From Acinetobacter larvae (GTDB lineage: Bacteria > Pseudomonadota > Gammaproteobacteria > Pseudomonadales > Moraxellaceae): a stretch of 64,000 nt of DNA. Shown here one piece after another: positions 54,799 to 63,551 of this stretch. The first letter of the stretch is position 1. Every line of letters begins with the position of its first letter. Location: positions 1,426,001 through 1,490,000 of the forward strand of contig NZ_CP016895.1 of assembly GCF_001704115.1 (NCBI RefSeq), read 5' to 3'. Both the position numbers and the translations under genes were made by a program. Below the pieces are notes generated by a model. It made no database searches, was not told the DNA's origin, and was given only the letters and a program-made list of their open reading frames with translations.

Positions 54799-55950
54799 AT
54801 GAACAAGGATGAAATGATGCTTTTGAGCGAAGAACAAGTGTTAATTCAGGATATGGCGCGTAGCTTTGCGCAGCAACAAATTAAACCACATGCCAGTCAA
54901 TGGGATCGGCAGGGTACTTTTCCTGCGCAAACTTTGGCACAAATGGGGGAGCTCGGATTATTGGGCATGTTGGTCCCCACGCAATGGGGCGGCTCAGATA
55001 CTGGTAATTTAGCCTATGTACTGGCACTCGAAGAAATCGCGGCAGCAGATGGTGCGACCTCGACCATTATGAGTGTGCACAATTCTGTGGGCTGTGTACC
55101 GATTTTAAAGTACGGTACGGAGGCACAAAAGCAGCAATTTCTAGTACCGCTAGCAGAAGGCAAAATGATTGCTGCGTTTGCACTGACTGAGCCGCATACA
55201 GGCTCAGATGCAGTCGCCATTAAAACCCGTGCAGTAAAAGATGGCGAGCACTATATTTTAAATGGTGCCAAGCAATTTATTACCTCAGGTCATAATGCCG
55301 GGGTCATTATTGTATTTGCCATCACAGACCCGAGTGCGGGTAAAAAAGGTATGACGGCTTTTTTGCTGCCACGGGATACACCGGGCTATGACGTGATTCG
55401 TGTTGAGGAAAAATTGGGTTTACATGCCTCTGATACCTGTCAAATAGCCCTTAGCGATGTGCGTATTCATGAAAGTCTACGTTTGGGGGAGGAAGGGCAA
55501 GGGCTTAAAATTGCCTTGTCCAACTTAGAAGGCGGACGGATTGGCATTGCAGCGCAAGCGGTCGGTTTGGCACGGGCGGCACTCGAAGAAGCCACACAGT
55601 ATGCCCAGCAACGCGAGACTTTTGGTCAGCCTATTTTCCAACATCAAGCTTTGGCCTTTCGCCTAGCCAGTATGGCAACCGAAATAGAGGCAGCACGGCA
55701 ACTGGTACACTATGCAGCGCGTTTAAAAGAGGCGGGGCAACCCTGTTTAACAGAGGCATCGATGGCTAAATTATTTGCCTCTGAAATGACTGAGCGTGTG
55801 TGTTCACAAGCTTTACAGGTCTTTGGTGGCTATGGTTATCTCAAAGATTTTCCAATAGAGCGGATTTATCGTGATGCACGTATATGTCAAATCTATGAAG
55901 GCACCAGTGATGTGCAACGTTTGGTGATCGCACGCAGTTTAGCGCGCTAA
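54799..55950 (+). CDS. Acyl-CoA dehydrogenase (probable isobutyryl-CoA dehydrogenase)
   Basis: FAD flavoprotein forming a 2,3-double bond in a short branched acyl-CoA; in this context isobutyryl-CoA to methacrylyl-CoA. It is 383 aa at most. FAD/substrate signatures: [64 protein letters not shown], and the catalytic Glu in [10 protein letters not shown]. The frame opens at 54799, but AAGGA at 54805 better serves ATG 54817 (MLLSEEQ), so the true start may be six codons in. Confidence 0.92.
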   Translation: MNKDEMMLLSEEQVLIQDMARSFAQQQIKPHASQWDRQGTFPAQTLAQMGELGLLGMLVPTQWGGSDTGNLAYVLALEEIAAADGATSTIMSVHNSVGCVPILKYGTEAQKQQFLVPLAEGKMIAAFALTEPHTGSDAVAIKTRAVKDGEHYILNGAKQFITSGHNAGVIIVFAITDPSAGKKGMTAFLLPRDTPGYDVIRVEEKLGLHASDTCQIALSDVRIHESLRLGEEGQGLKIALSNLEGGRIGIAAQAVGLARAALEEATQYAQQRETFGQPIFQHQALAFRLASMATEIEAARQLVHYAARLKEAGQPCLTEASMAKLFASEMTERVCSQALQVFGGYGYLKDFPIERIYRDARICQIYEGTSDVQRLVIARSLAR

Positions 55951-56017
55951 GCTGCTTGGAACTCGAGCTTAAGGCTTTACAATAAATCAAATTGACATAA
56001 CGAAAAAGGAGCAAGGC

Positions 56018-56800
56018 ATGCAGTGGAATAGCATACAACTGAAACAAGAAAAAGGCGTGGGTTTGATTACGCTCAACCGCCCACAAGCATTCAATGCACT
56101 CAATAGTGAGTTGATCCAAGAGCTCAATCAAGCACTGGATTTATTAGAACAAGATAACAGCATTGGCTGTATGGTAATTACCGGTGCAGAAAAAGCCTTT
56201 GCCGCGGGTGCGGATATTAAGGAAATGGTCGATTTATCCTTTCCAGAAATCTATCTTGATGATTTTTTTCATTTGGCAGACCGTGTGGCGCAGCGCCGTA
56301 AACCTTTGATTGCTGCGGTGAGTGGCTATGCTTTGGGTGGCGGCTGTGAATTGGCCTTGATGTGCGATTTTATTTATTGTGCAGATAATGCCAAGTTTGC
56401 CTTACCTGAGGTGACATTGGGGGTATTGCCAGGCATTGGTGGGACACAACGCTTAACCCGTGCCATTGGCAAGGCGAAAGCGATGGAAATGTGCCTGACT
56501 GGGAGACAAATGGGAGCACAAGAAGCGGAGCAAAGTGGTTTGGTGGCTCAGGTATTTGCCAAAGAGCAGCTGCTGATTGAAAGCTTAGCGGCTGCCGAGC
56601 AAATTGCACAAAAATCACTGACCTCCTTGATGATGATCAAAGAGTCGATCAACCGTAGTTTTGAGGTGAGTCTGGCAGAGGGACTACGTTTTGAACGCCG
56701 AATCTTCCATGCCATTTTTGCCAGCGCTGAGCAAAAAGAAGGCATGCGTGCGTTTATTGAAAAGCGACCGGCAAAATTTAAACCTGAGTCATCTGAGTAA
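56018..56800 (+). CDS. Enoyl-CoA hydratase
   Basis: Crotonase-fold hydratase adding water to a 2-enoyl-CoA; in valine degradation methacrylyl-CoA to 3-hydroxyisobutyryl-CoA. It is 260 aa. Motifs: AFAAGADIKEM (oxyanion), SGYALGGGCELALMCD, and PEVTLGVLPGIGGTQRL with both catalytic Glu positions retained (Glu in ALGGGCELALMCD region and PE). A strong AAAGGAG lies eight bases before the start. Same strand and order as in valine clusters of pseudomonads. Confidence 0.93.
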   Translation: MQWNSIQLKQEKGVGLITLNRPQAFNALNSELIQELNQALDLLEQDNSIGCMVITGAEKAFAAGADIKEMVDLSFPEIYLDDFFHLADRVAQRRKPLIAAVSGYALGGGCELALMCDFIYCADNAKFALPEVTLGVLPGIGGTQRLTRAIGKAKAMEMCLTGRQMGAQEAEQSGLVAQVFAKEQLLIESLAAAEQIAQKSLTSLMMIKESINRSFEVSLAEGLRFERRIFHAIFASAEQKEGMRAFIEKRPAKFKPESSE

Positions 56801-56886
56801 AATCAAGCGAAGCATTGAGGCTAAAGCTTGAGTGCTTCGATTCCGCATACAACTTAGCATCAAGATGCAGCGTAAACATTTAGCTC

Positions 56887-56939
56887 AAAGACTTCGCAAA
56901 AACCAAAGACTCACCATAAACCAAATACTTACTATAAAG
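56887..56939. repeat. Degenerate 17-18-bp tandem repeat, 3 units
   Basis: AAAGACTTCGCAAAAACC at 56887, AAAGACTCACCATAAACC at 56905 and AAATACTTACTATAAAG at 56923. It lies in the 175-bp gap before the hydrolase gene. The long frame crossing it from 56832 is not coding, because the real start is at 56976. Confidence 0.85.
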
Positions 56940-56975
56940 ATGAACGCATCTTTGACCGAAAGACCGGAGGCAGTT

Positions 56976-58028
56976 ATGACACAACAACAGCATTTGTGCA
57001 TTGCACAACACGGTGCATGGGGCACAATTCAGCTGGATCGTACACAACATCTCAATGCCTTGTCTTATGAAATGATTCAAGGCATTCGTCAGCAGCTACA
57101 GCATTGGGCAACAGATGACAAAATCGAAGCGATTTTAATCAGTTCCAACAGCCCAAAAGCCTTTTGTGCTGGCGGCGATATACGGCACTTATATGATAGC
57201 TTTGTTCAGCAAACGGCAGATTATCGGGATTATTTTTGTGCCGAGTATGCCATGCTGGATCAATTGCAGCACTATAGCAAACCGGTTGTGGCTTTATTGG
57301 ATGGCTATGTTTTGGGAGGAGGTTTTGGTCTTGCCAATGCCTGTCATATTTGTGTGAGCACGGAAAAGTCACGCTTTGCCATGCCTGAAACAGCGATTGG
57401 TTATTTCCCCGATGTTGGGGCAACTTATTTCTTATCACGTCGTCAGGAAGTTGGTTGTTATATGGCGTTGAGTGGTGAACAGATCAGTAGTCAAGATGCT
57501 TTGCACTATGCTTTTATTGATTATTTGGTCGAGAGCAGTCAATGGGCAGAACTACAGCAAGTACTGTTGTCGAGTACACAGCCTAGCGTTGCCAATATTC
57601 GTTATATTCTGACGGATTTTGCTGCATTGCCTGGCGAAAGTGCACTCAAACAAAAAGAAGCTTGTATTCGCAAACATTTTTCCTTGTCCACAGTCGAGGA
57701 CATCGAGCAGAGTCTTGCCCAAGAGCAAGATCCTGCCGATCAGGCTTGGGCACAGCAGTTAGCTGCTACTTTGCAACAGCGTTCGTTATTGGCCAAACAA
57801 GTCAGTTTGTTATTGCAGCATTATGGCGCGCAGTTAGAACGTGAAGACGCCATGCAACTGGAACGTGATTTACAAAATATTTGGTGTGAGCAAGGAGATA
57901 TTATCGAGGGCATTCGCGCGTTGATTGTAGACAAAGATAAAAATCCGCAATGGCAAGCTGCCAATCCAGCATTGCTACAAAAAACCTTGCAAATTTGTCA
58001 GGCTTATACTGCCAGCAGCAGTGTTTAG
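56976..58028 (+). CDS. 3-hydroxyisobutyryl-CoA hydrolase
   Basis: Crotonase-fold thioesterase releasing 3-hydroxyisobutyrate, the substrate of MmsB. It is 350 aa, the length of the HIBCH family and longer than plain enoyl-CoA hydratases. Signatures: AFCAGGDIRHLYDS, GYVLGGGFGLANACHI, FAMPETAIGYFPDVGATYFLSR (the catalytic Glu and Asp of HIBCH) and the C-terminal region that distinguishes the family. Start at 56976 has GGAGG six bases upstream; the frame's earlier ATG at 56832 is rejected. Confidence 0.93.
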   Translation: MTQQQHLCIAQHGAWGTIQLDRTQHLNALSYEMIQGIRQQLQHWATDDKIEAILISSNSPKAFCAGGDIRHLYDSFVQQTADYRDYFCAEYAMLDQLQHYSKPVVALLDGYVLGGGFGLANACHICVSTEKSRFAMPETAIGYFPDVGATYFLSRRQEVGCYMALSGEQISSQDALHYAFIDYLVESSQWAELQQVLLSSTQPSVANIRYILTDFAALPGESALKQKEACIRKHFSLSTVEDIEQSLAQEQDPADQAWAQQLAATLQQRSLLAKQVSLLLQHYGAQLEREDAMQLERDLQNIWCEQGDIIEGIRALIVDKDKNPQWQAANPALLQKTLQICQAYTASSSV

Positions 58029-58071
58029 TGGCGACTCTCTTTGCAGATCATAAGCAATATTGAGACTGACG

Positions 58072-58144
58072 TATTGGCGCTAAAATATTGGAGTTGAAAT
58101 ATTGGTGCCTGAAGTATTGGCGCTAAAAAATAGTGGAGCTGAAG
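58072..58144. repeat. Degenerate 14-16-bp tandem repeat, 5 units, reaching the next RBS
   Basis: Units TATTGGCGCTAAAA (58072), TATTGGAGTTGAAA (58086), TATTGGTGCCTGAAG (58100), TATTGGCGCTAAAAAA (58115) and TAGTGGAGCTGAAG (58131). The last unit supplies the GGAG Shine-Dalgarno of the SDR gene that starts at 58147. Confidence 0.93.
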
Positions 58145-58146
58145 TT

Positions 58147-58905
58147 ATGCAGATAAAAAGTAAGGCATTTATTGTGACAGGCGCGGCATCGGGTTTGGGG
58201 GAAGCGGTGGCACGCCGTTTAATTGCTGAACAGGCACAGGTCTATTTGGTTGATCTAAAGATCGATGCCTTACACGCACTGGCACAAGACTTGGGAACAG
58301 GGGCAAGCGTACAACAGCTCGATGTAACAGATGAACAGCAGGTGGCAGATTTTTTTGCACAGTTATCTACAGTGCCATTGGCGGGTTTGATCAACTGTGC
58401 GGGTATTGCACCGGCAGAAAAATTATTAAAAAAAGATGCTATACACCAGCTGGCGAGTTTTCAACAGACTTTAAATATTAATGTGGTGGGTAGTTTTAAT
58501 ATGGCGCGTTATGCTGCAGCAGCGATGGCACAGCAACCTTTACAGCAAGGGGAGCGTGGCGTGATTATTCAGACTGCATCGGTGGCTGCCTATGAGGGGC
58601 AGATTGGACAAGTTGCTTATGCAGCCTCTAAGGGCGCGATAGTCAGTATGACCTTACCGATGGCAAGAGAGCTGGCACGACATGCTATTCGTGTCATGAC
58701 CATTGCACCGGGTATTATGGCAACGCCGATGTTAAAAAATATGCCAGAACCTGTACAGCGTGCTTTGGCGGAGATGGTGCCATTTCCCAAACGTTTGGGC
58801 GAGGCTGAAGAATTTGCCAGATTGGTACAGCATATTATAGAAAATGCTTATTTAAATGGTGAGGTGATTCGTTTGGATGGGGCTATTCGCATGGCAGCAC
58901 AATAA
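58147..58905 (+). CDS. SDR dehydrogenase, 3-hydroxyacyl-CoA dehydrogenase type 2-like
   Basis: A 252-aa NAD-dependent short-chain dehydrogenase. TGAASGLGEA (cofactor), NCAGIA, Ser in QTASVAAYEGQ and Tyr/Lys in YAASKGA are present. The sequence pattern follows the HSD17B10/HADH2 group, which oxidises 3-hydroxy-2-methylbutyryl-CoA in isoleucine degradation and other 3-hydroxyacyl-CoAs. Start at 58147 is set by GGAG in the upstream repeat; the longer frame from 58102 reads through the repeat and is rejected. Last gene of the cluster. Confidence 0.88.
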   Translation: MQIKSKAFIVTGAASGLGEAVARRLIAEQAQVYLVDLKIDALHALAQDLGTGASVQQLDVTDEQQVADFFAQLSTVPLAGLINCAGIAPAEKLLKKDAIHQLASFQQTLNINVVGSFNMARYAAAAMAQQPLQQGERGVIIQTASVAAYEGQIGQVAYAASKGAIVSMTLPMARELARHAIRVMTIAPGIMATPMLKNMPEPVQRALAEMVPFPKRLGEAEEFARLVQHIIENAYLNGEVIRLDGAIRMAAQ

Positions 58906-58953
58906 TGGCGTAATCATAATGCATTGCAGTCAATCACAATGAGATGGCAGCCT

Positions 58954-58983
58954 AGATGACAGTCCACCGTGGGGCTGTCATCT
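58954..58983. terminator. Hairpin between convergent SDR and butanediol dehydrogenase genes
   Basis: AGATGACAG, twelve-base loop, CTGTCATCT. A stable stem without a T-tract; possible terminator. Confidence 0.5.
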
Positions 58984-59048
58984 CAATAGCCTAAGCTGCT
59001 GAGGATGCACGACGTGATCGAGATACTCAGCGCAGTTATTGGCATAAC

Positions 59049-60107
59049 TTATGGATGAACAATAATTTTTACCGCAGATTCATTGTTGTGAATAAGGGTG
59101 TCAAAACCTTTAGACACCAAGTCATCGAGCTGAATACGTTGTGTAATAAACGGTTCAAGGTTGATTTTACCTTGTTCAACCAATTTGATGGTTTCTTGGT
59201 GATCATTGACATAGGCAATGGTGCCGCGGATATCTAGCTCTTTCATCACCACACTGTGAATATTCACAGTGGCTGGGTGGCTCCAGATCGATAAGATCAC
59301 AATGACCCCAGTTGGTTTACATGCCGCCACCAAGGTTTCGAGTACTTTATTGACACTGGTGCATTCATAAGCAACGTCAGCACCCTTGCCATCAGTGAGT
59401 TTCATGACTTCAGCCACAACGTCAACTTGGGTTGGGTCTAAAATATAATCCGCAACACCAGATTCTAAAGCTTTTTCTTTACGTTTGGCACTGAGCTCCG
59501 TCATGATTACTGTCAAACCTTTGGCTTTTAAAATCGCAGACAGCAATAGACCAATCGGTCCTGCACCGCCGACCAATGCTACATCACCGCTTTTGGCACC
59601 ACTGCGCACAAAGGCGTGGTGACCAACAGATAGAGGTTCAATCAAAGCAGCTTGATCAAGCGGAACGTGTTTGGCTACAGGGTGCACCCAACGGCGTTTT
59701 ACTGCAATTTTTTCAGATAAACCGCCACCACGACCACCTAAGCCAATAAAGTTCATATCTTTAGACAAGTGATATTGGTCACCCGGACCGGTGGGTACGT
59801 CATCGCCAATGATGTAGGGTTCAACCACTACATGTTGACCCACTTCGATGTCATCAACCCCTTCACCGACGGCATAGACGACACCAGAGAACTCATGTCC
59901 CATGGTAATCGGCGCTTCTTCGCCAGAGATAGGGTGTGGGTGACCACAAGGTGGAATGAAAATTGGACCGTCCATAAATTCATGTAAATCTGTACCACAA
60001 ATACCACACCATGCAACTTGAATACCTACGGTACCTGGCGCAACTTCTGGTTCAGGGATATCTTCAATACGAATATCACCCTTGTCATAAAATCGAGCTG
60101 CTTTCAT
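59049..60107 (-). CDS. 2,3-butanediol dehydrogenase (zinc-dependent alcohol dehydrogenase family)
   Basis: A medium-chain zinc alcohol dehydrogenase of 352 aa, probably interconverting 2,3-butanediol and acetoin. Zinc ligands in AWCGICGTDLHEF and GHEFSG; the cofactor motif in VGGAGPIGLLLSAI; the HPHPISGEEAP insertion is typical of (R,R)-butanediol dehydrogenases. Start 60107 is preferred, as GGAG lies seven bases before it; the ATG at 60119 is too close. The gene is alone, not beside acetoin dehydrogenase genes in this window. Confidence 0.85.
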   Translation of the reverse strand: MKAARFYDKGDIRIEDIPEPEVAPGTVGIQVAWCGICGTDLHEFMDGPIFIPPCGHPHPISGEEAPITMGHEFSGVVYAVGEGVDDIEVGQHVVVEPYIIGDDVPTGPGDQYHLSKDMNFIGLGGRGGGLSEKIAVKRRWVHPVAKHVPLDQAALIEPLSVGHHAFVRSGAKSGDVALVGGAGPIGLLLSAILKAKGLTVIMTELSAKRKEKALESGVADYILDPTQVDVVAEVMKLTDGKGADVAYECTSVNKVLETLVAACKPTGVIVILSIWSHPATVNIHSVVMKELDIRGTIAYVNDHQETIKLVEQGKINLEPFITQRIQLDDLVSKGFDTLIHNNESAVKIIVHP

Positions 60108-60119
60108 GTTTTTCTCCAA

Positions 60120-60632
60120 ATATTCAGTTTGAAATTTAAATCATGCGTTGTTCACAAGCTTTTGGAAGTGCTTGTAAATGCGTCGGCGTGGCTGTATTTA
60201 TTGAGAGCGAATATGAAACCAGCTGAAATAAAAGCTTCTTATCTTTATTCACTCTAAATACAGTAGATTTAACTTATATTAAAACTAACATATTAATGAT
60301 TCAGCGAGGCTGATCATTATTCAACTTTGCCATACTGAAGTTGCCAAAAATTAAATGTACTGTTTGCTGGCATTAAATTACGCGCTAACAGTGTCATATT
60401 GTTTTTAAGACCATCAGTATGGTCGAATCCTTCAGTATAATTTACATCGGGTTGGATAAAGGTTTGTTATAAAGCAGCCATTACATGAACAGCTTTTTTT
60501 AAAGCTGTTAAAATAGCAACGATAGATTAAAATAGCAGCGTTTAACTCGGGATTAATCCATTGGCACTATAGGCTTTTGCAAAAAAAAGGCTTATAACTG
60601 AGCACTCACCGTTAAGTGAATTTAATAAGATT
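60120..60632. other. Divergent intergenic region, butanediol dehydrogenase / bestrophin
   Basis: 513 bp without a credible ORF. Contains AACAGCTTT-TTTT-AAAGCTGTT at 60488-60509, a perfect nine-base inverted repeat with no clear role, and a near-repeat TAAAATAGCARCG at about 60508 and 60529. The promoters of both divergent genes must lie here. Confidence 0.5.
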
Positions 60633-61544
60633 ATGATTGTTCGTGATAAAACCAATAACTTTGCTTTGCTATTTGCATGGCAAGGAACCATTTTGCCCAA
60701 GGTGTTGCCTGCCTTAATTATTGTGATGTTAATGTCCACGGCCATTGGTTTTCTCACATCGCATAATATTGTTCGAGCGCCAGAAGTCCCGGCCATTGGT
60801 TTTACGGTATTTGGTATTATTTTATCGATCTTTCTAAGCTTTCGTAATAATGCCTGTTATGACCGTTGGTGGGAAGGGCGTAAATTATGGGGTGCATTGA
60901 TTGCCAACTCTCGGCATATGAGTCGTGATAGTTATGTCTTAGCAGATGATGAACGGCGTATTCTGATGTATCGCGTCATGCTGTTTACCCACTTATTACG
61001 CGATCGTCTACGTAAACAGAATATTCCTTTTAACCTCGATATTCATGCGACAGCATTAGATGCAAAAATGTTGGCTGCATTACCACAACATTTAAATGCA
61101 TCACAATGGGTATTAGAGATGATCCAAAAGGATTTAGTCCGTTTATTAAAACAAGGGCAAATTTCCGATATTATCTATAGCACTTTAAATCAGCATACCG
61201 TAGCAATGGGGAATATTCAGGCAGGTTGTGATCGTATTTTATCTACGCCATTGCCATTTGCGTATTCTGTGTTATTGCATCGGACAGTATATTGTTTCTG
61301 TATTATTTTGCCCTTTAGTTTAGAAGCCAGTTTGGGTATTTTAACGCCAGTATTGGTGGGCTTAATTGCTTATTTATTCTTGGGACTTGATGCTCTGAGT
61401 GCACAGTTAGAAGAACCTTTTGGTTTGCAAGAAAATGATTTACCACTTGATTCAATCGTCAGGCTTATTAAACGTGAAATGGTCTGTTCATTGGGTGAAG
61501 AGATTTTACCACCCACCACACCGCTAAAAGGCAATTTGACCTAA
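60633..61544 (+). CDS. Bestrophin-family (YneE/UPF0187) membrane protein
   Basis: A 303-aa inner-membrane protein of the bacterial bestrophin-like family, which form pentameric ion channels. The family motifs IPAIGFTVFGIIL-type and FLSFRNNACYDRWWEGRKLWG (about 68-90) are clear. Four hydrophobic helices sit at about 25-47, 50-70, 210-230 and 240-262. The C-terminal EEPFGLQENDLPLDSI block is also conserved. Ion selectivity (cation or anion) cannot be told from sequence. Confidence 0.9.
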   Translation: MIVRDKTNNFALLFAWQGTILPKVLPALIIVMLMSTAIGFLTSHNIVRAPEVPAIGFTVFGIILSIFLSFRNNACYDRWWEGRKLWGALIANSRHMSRDSYVLADDERRILMYRVMLFTHLLRDRLRKQNIPFNLDIHATALDAKMLAALPQHLNASQWVLEMIQKDLVRLLKQGQISDIIYSTLNQHTVAMGNIQAGCDRILSTPLPFAYSVLLHRTVYCFCIILPFSLEASLGILTPVLVGLIAYLFLGLDALSAQLEEPFGLQENDLPLDSIVRLIKREMVCSLGEEILPPTTPLKGNLT

Positions 61545-61625
61545 TAAACCTTGGACTGAATCAGCCAGTTTGATTGCATAAACTTGTTTGACTCAGACAT
61601 AAAAGTCTAAGCGCATTCTTTTGCA

Positions 61626-61665
61626 AAAAGCTGTAAAAAAAGCTGTGACAAAACTGTAAAAACCC
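61626..61665. repeat. Degenerate 12-bp direct repeat
   Basis: AAAGCTGTAAAAA, AAGCTGTGACAA and AACTGTAAAAAC follow each other directly before the terminator. Low complexity and A-rich. Confidence 0.55.
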
Positions 61666-61702
61666 CATGCTTGTGCTGGCGCATAGAGCATGGGGTTTTT
61701 TT
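61658..61702. terminator. Bidirectional terminator between bestrophin and siderophore ABC genes
   Basis: AAAAACCCCATGCT, 15-base loop, AGCATGGGGTTTTTTT. Strong symmetrical hairpin between convergent genes. Confidence 0.93.
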
Positions 61703-61715
61703 AAAGCTTTAAATT

Positions 61716-61736
61716 TTAAACCTTAAACCTTAAACC
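61716..61736. repeat. 7-bp tandem repeat (TTAAACC), three copies
   Basis: TTAAACC at 61716, 61723 and 61730, perfect. It lies between the terminator and the binding-protein gene. Confidence 0.85.
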
Positions 61737-61787
61737 TTGATTGAATCGAGGCAAGGCACTGCATCTATTGATCAATGTTGATCGGGT

Positions 61788-62777
61788 TTATTTGAGTGCC
61801 TGACTCACTTCATCTGTCATGGTTTGCATACCCAACAAACTATCGGTCATGAGATACCATGTGGCTGAATCTAAATATACGATATTGCCATTTTTCGCCG
61901 CATTACTTTTGTTGACCAATGCATTATCCAATACTTTTTTGGCTGCATCTTTTTGATCGGTAATGGCAGCACCACGGTCAATCACAAAGATATAATCGGG
62001 GTTTTTCTCGGCAATAAATTCAGGTGAGATCGCCATACCGTGTAAACCGACTTTAATACTGTCATCGGCAGGTTTAAAACCAAAGAGGTCATGAATCACA
62101 CCAAAGCGAGAATGTGGACCATAAGCAGCCAGCTTATTGTTATTGACCATGACGATCAAGGCTGTTTTATCACCAGTTTTACTTTTGATGTCAGCAATAT
62201 CTGCTTCAAGTTTTGCCAGTTTTTCTTCAGCTACAGCAGTTTTACCCACCATTTTGGCGATATTTAAGGTCTGTTGTTTAAAGCTTGGAAATTGATTGTT
62301 ATAGTCGACATCCAAGAAATAAGTCGGTGCAATGTCTTTCAAGGCCTGAACCTGATTTTCCATGCGACCATTGATGAAAATGACCTCTGGTTGACTCGAT
62401 GCCACACGTTCTAAATTGGCTTCTTTAGCACTGCCTGCATCGATAAACTGTTTGTCTGCAAACTGTTGCAAGGCTTTGGGCAATACTGTGCCTTTAGACA
62501 CGGCAACCACTTTATCTTCCGCCCCTAAAGCTAAAATCGTTGCCAAGGCATTACCATCTAAAGCTGCAATACGGGTGAGATTTTCTGGAATAGTGATTTC
62601 ACCCGCTTTACTGCTAAAGTGTTGTTGCCCTGAGGCGGTTGTTGCGTCGGCAGGAGCACTCGCGGTTTTTTGCGTTGTGTCGCCGTTGCTATTTTGTTGT
62701 CCGCAGCCTGTTGCAAAGACTGCGGCAAATCCCAATGCTAAGATGTGCTTAGCAAAGTTTTGACCTTTAAACAGCAT
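61788..62777 (-). CDS. Siderophore ABC transporter substrate-binding lipoprotein (CeuE/YclQ-like)
   Basis: A 329-aa periplasmic lipoprotein. The signal ends FATGC with Cys25 as the lipid site. The fold is the FepB/CeuE class: ITIPENLTRIAALDGNALATI, VVAVSKG, LERVASSQPEVIFINGR, DIAPTYFLDVD, and the C-terminal LLGMQTMTDEVSQAL. The binding residues typical of CeuE (His and Tyr for catecholate iron) cannot be placed with confidence. Last gene of an operon read leftwards: permease(s), ATPase (9 bp upstream), binding protein. Confidence 0.92.
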   Translation of the reverse strand: MLFKGQNFAKHILALGFAAVFATGCGQQNSNGDTTQKTASAPADATTASGQQHFSSKAGEITIPENLTRIAALDGNALATILALGAEDKVVAVSKGTVLPKALQQFADKQFIDAGSAKEANLERVASSQPEVIFINGRMENQVQALKDIAPTYFLDVDYNNQFPSFKQQTLNIAKMVGKTAVAEEKLAKLEADIADIKSKTGDKTALIVMVNNNKLAAYGPHSRFGVIHDLFGFKPADDSIKVGLHGMAISPEFIAEKNPDYIFVIDRGAAITDQKDAAKKVLDNALVNKSNAAKNGNIVYLDSATWYLMTDSLLGMQTMTDEVSQALK

Positions 62778-62786
62778 AATGTTCTC

Positions 62787-63551
62787 CTAACTTATAAAAA
62801 ATAATCCGAGCTTGTGTTGATTCACTTGGTGAATCGGGATGTGAAAGTCAAAAATATCGTTCAAAGTTTCTTCGTTCATCAGCTGTGCAGGGGGTTGCTG
62901 ATAAAGCAAACGCCCATTTTTCATGGCGATGATTTGATCTGCATAAACAGAGGCAAAATTAATATCATGAATCACGACAATAATCGATTTGCCATGCTGT
63001 TCAGCGAGTTTTTTCAATAGCTGCATCATTTGTGCAGCGTGTTTCATATCGAGGTTATTTAAAGGTTCATCCAATAAAATATAATCGGTATCTTGTGCCA
63101 AAATCATGGCAATATAAGCACGTTGCCGTTGTCCGCCCGAAAGCTCCGACAGTTGTTGATGTTGCAATGTTTCCAAGTCCATATAGGCAATCGCTTGTTT
63201 AATCTTGTTATGGTCAATATGACTCAAATGCCCTTGCGAATAGGGAAAGCGTCCAAATGCTACCAGTTCTGCCACACTCAACCGCAGTTCGGTATGGTTG
63301 GATTGTTTTAGAATGGCAAGTTTTTTGGCAATGTCGATGCTTTTCATGTCTTGGATATTTTCATCATCTAAATAAATTTCACCATGATCGGCAGTGATGA
63401 GACGGCTAATAATCGACAGTAGGGTACTTTTCCCAGCGCCATTGGGACCAATAAATGCGGTAAATTGTCCTTTTTCTATGCGCAAAGACACATCATCTAC
63501 CACTTTATGTTGCTGATAGGATTTGCTAATGTTTTTTAGGAGAATTGCCAC
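62787..63551 (-). CDS. Siderophore ABC transporter ATPase
   Basis: A 254-aa cytosolic ATPase of the FecE/FepC/YclP family. Walker A GPNGAGKSTLLS (about 36-47), Q-loop in LAILKQSNH, signature LSGGQRQRAYIAM, Walker B YILLDEPLNNLD and switch His in VIHDINF are complete. It overlaps the permease by 16 bases and is 9 bp before the binding protein. Confidence 0.95.
   Translation of the reverse strand: MAILLKNISKSYQQHKVVDDVSLRIEKGQFTAFIGPNGAGKSTLLSIISRLITADHGEIYLDDENIQDMKSIDIAKKLAILKQSNHTELRLSVAELVAFGRFPYSQGHLSHIDHNKIKQAIAYMDLETLQHQQLSELSGGQRQRAYIAMILAQDTDYILLDEPLNNLDMKHAAQMMQLLKKLAEQHGKSIIVVIHDINFASVYADQIIAMKNGRLLYQQPPAQLMNEETLNDIFDFHIPIHQVNQHKLGLFFIS

Noticed and set aside
56832..56975. Longer start for the 3-hydroxyisobutyryl-CoA hydrolase
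   Set aside because: The added residues translate the tandem repeat; GGAGG precedes the ATG at 56976.
60488..60509. Terminator or small RNA in the bestrophin upstream gap
   Set aside because: The stem is nearly all A-T apart from AGC/GCT and is not placed behind any gene; left as an unexplained inverted repeat.
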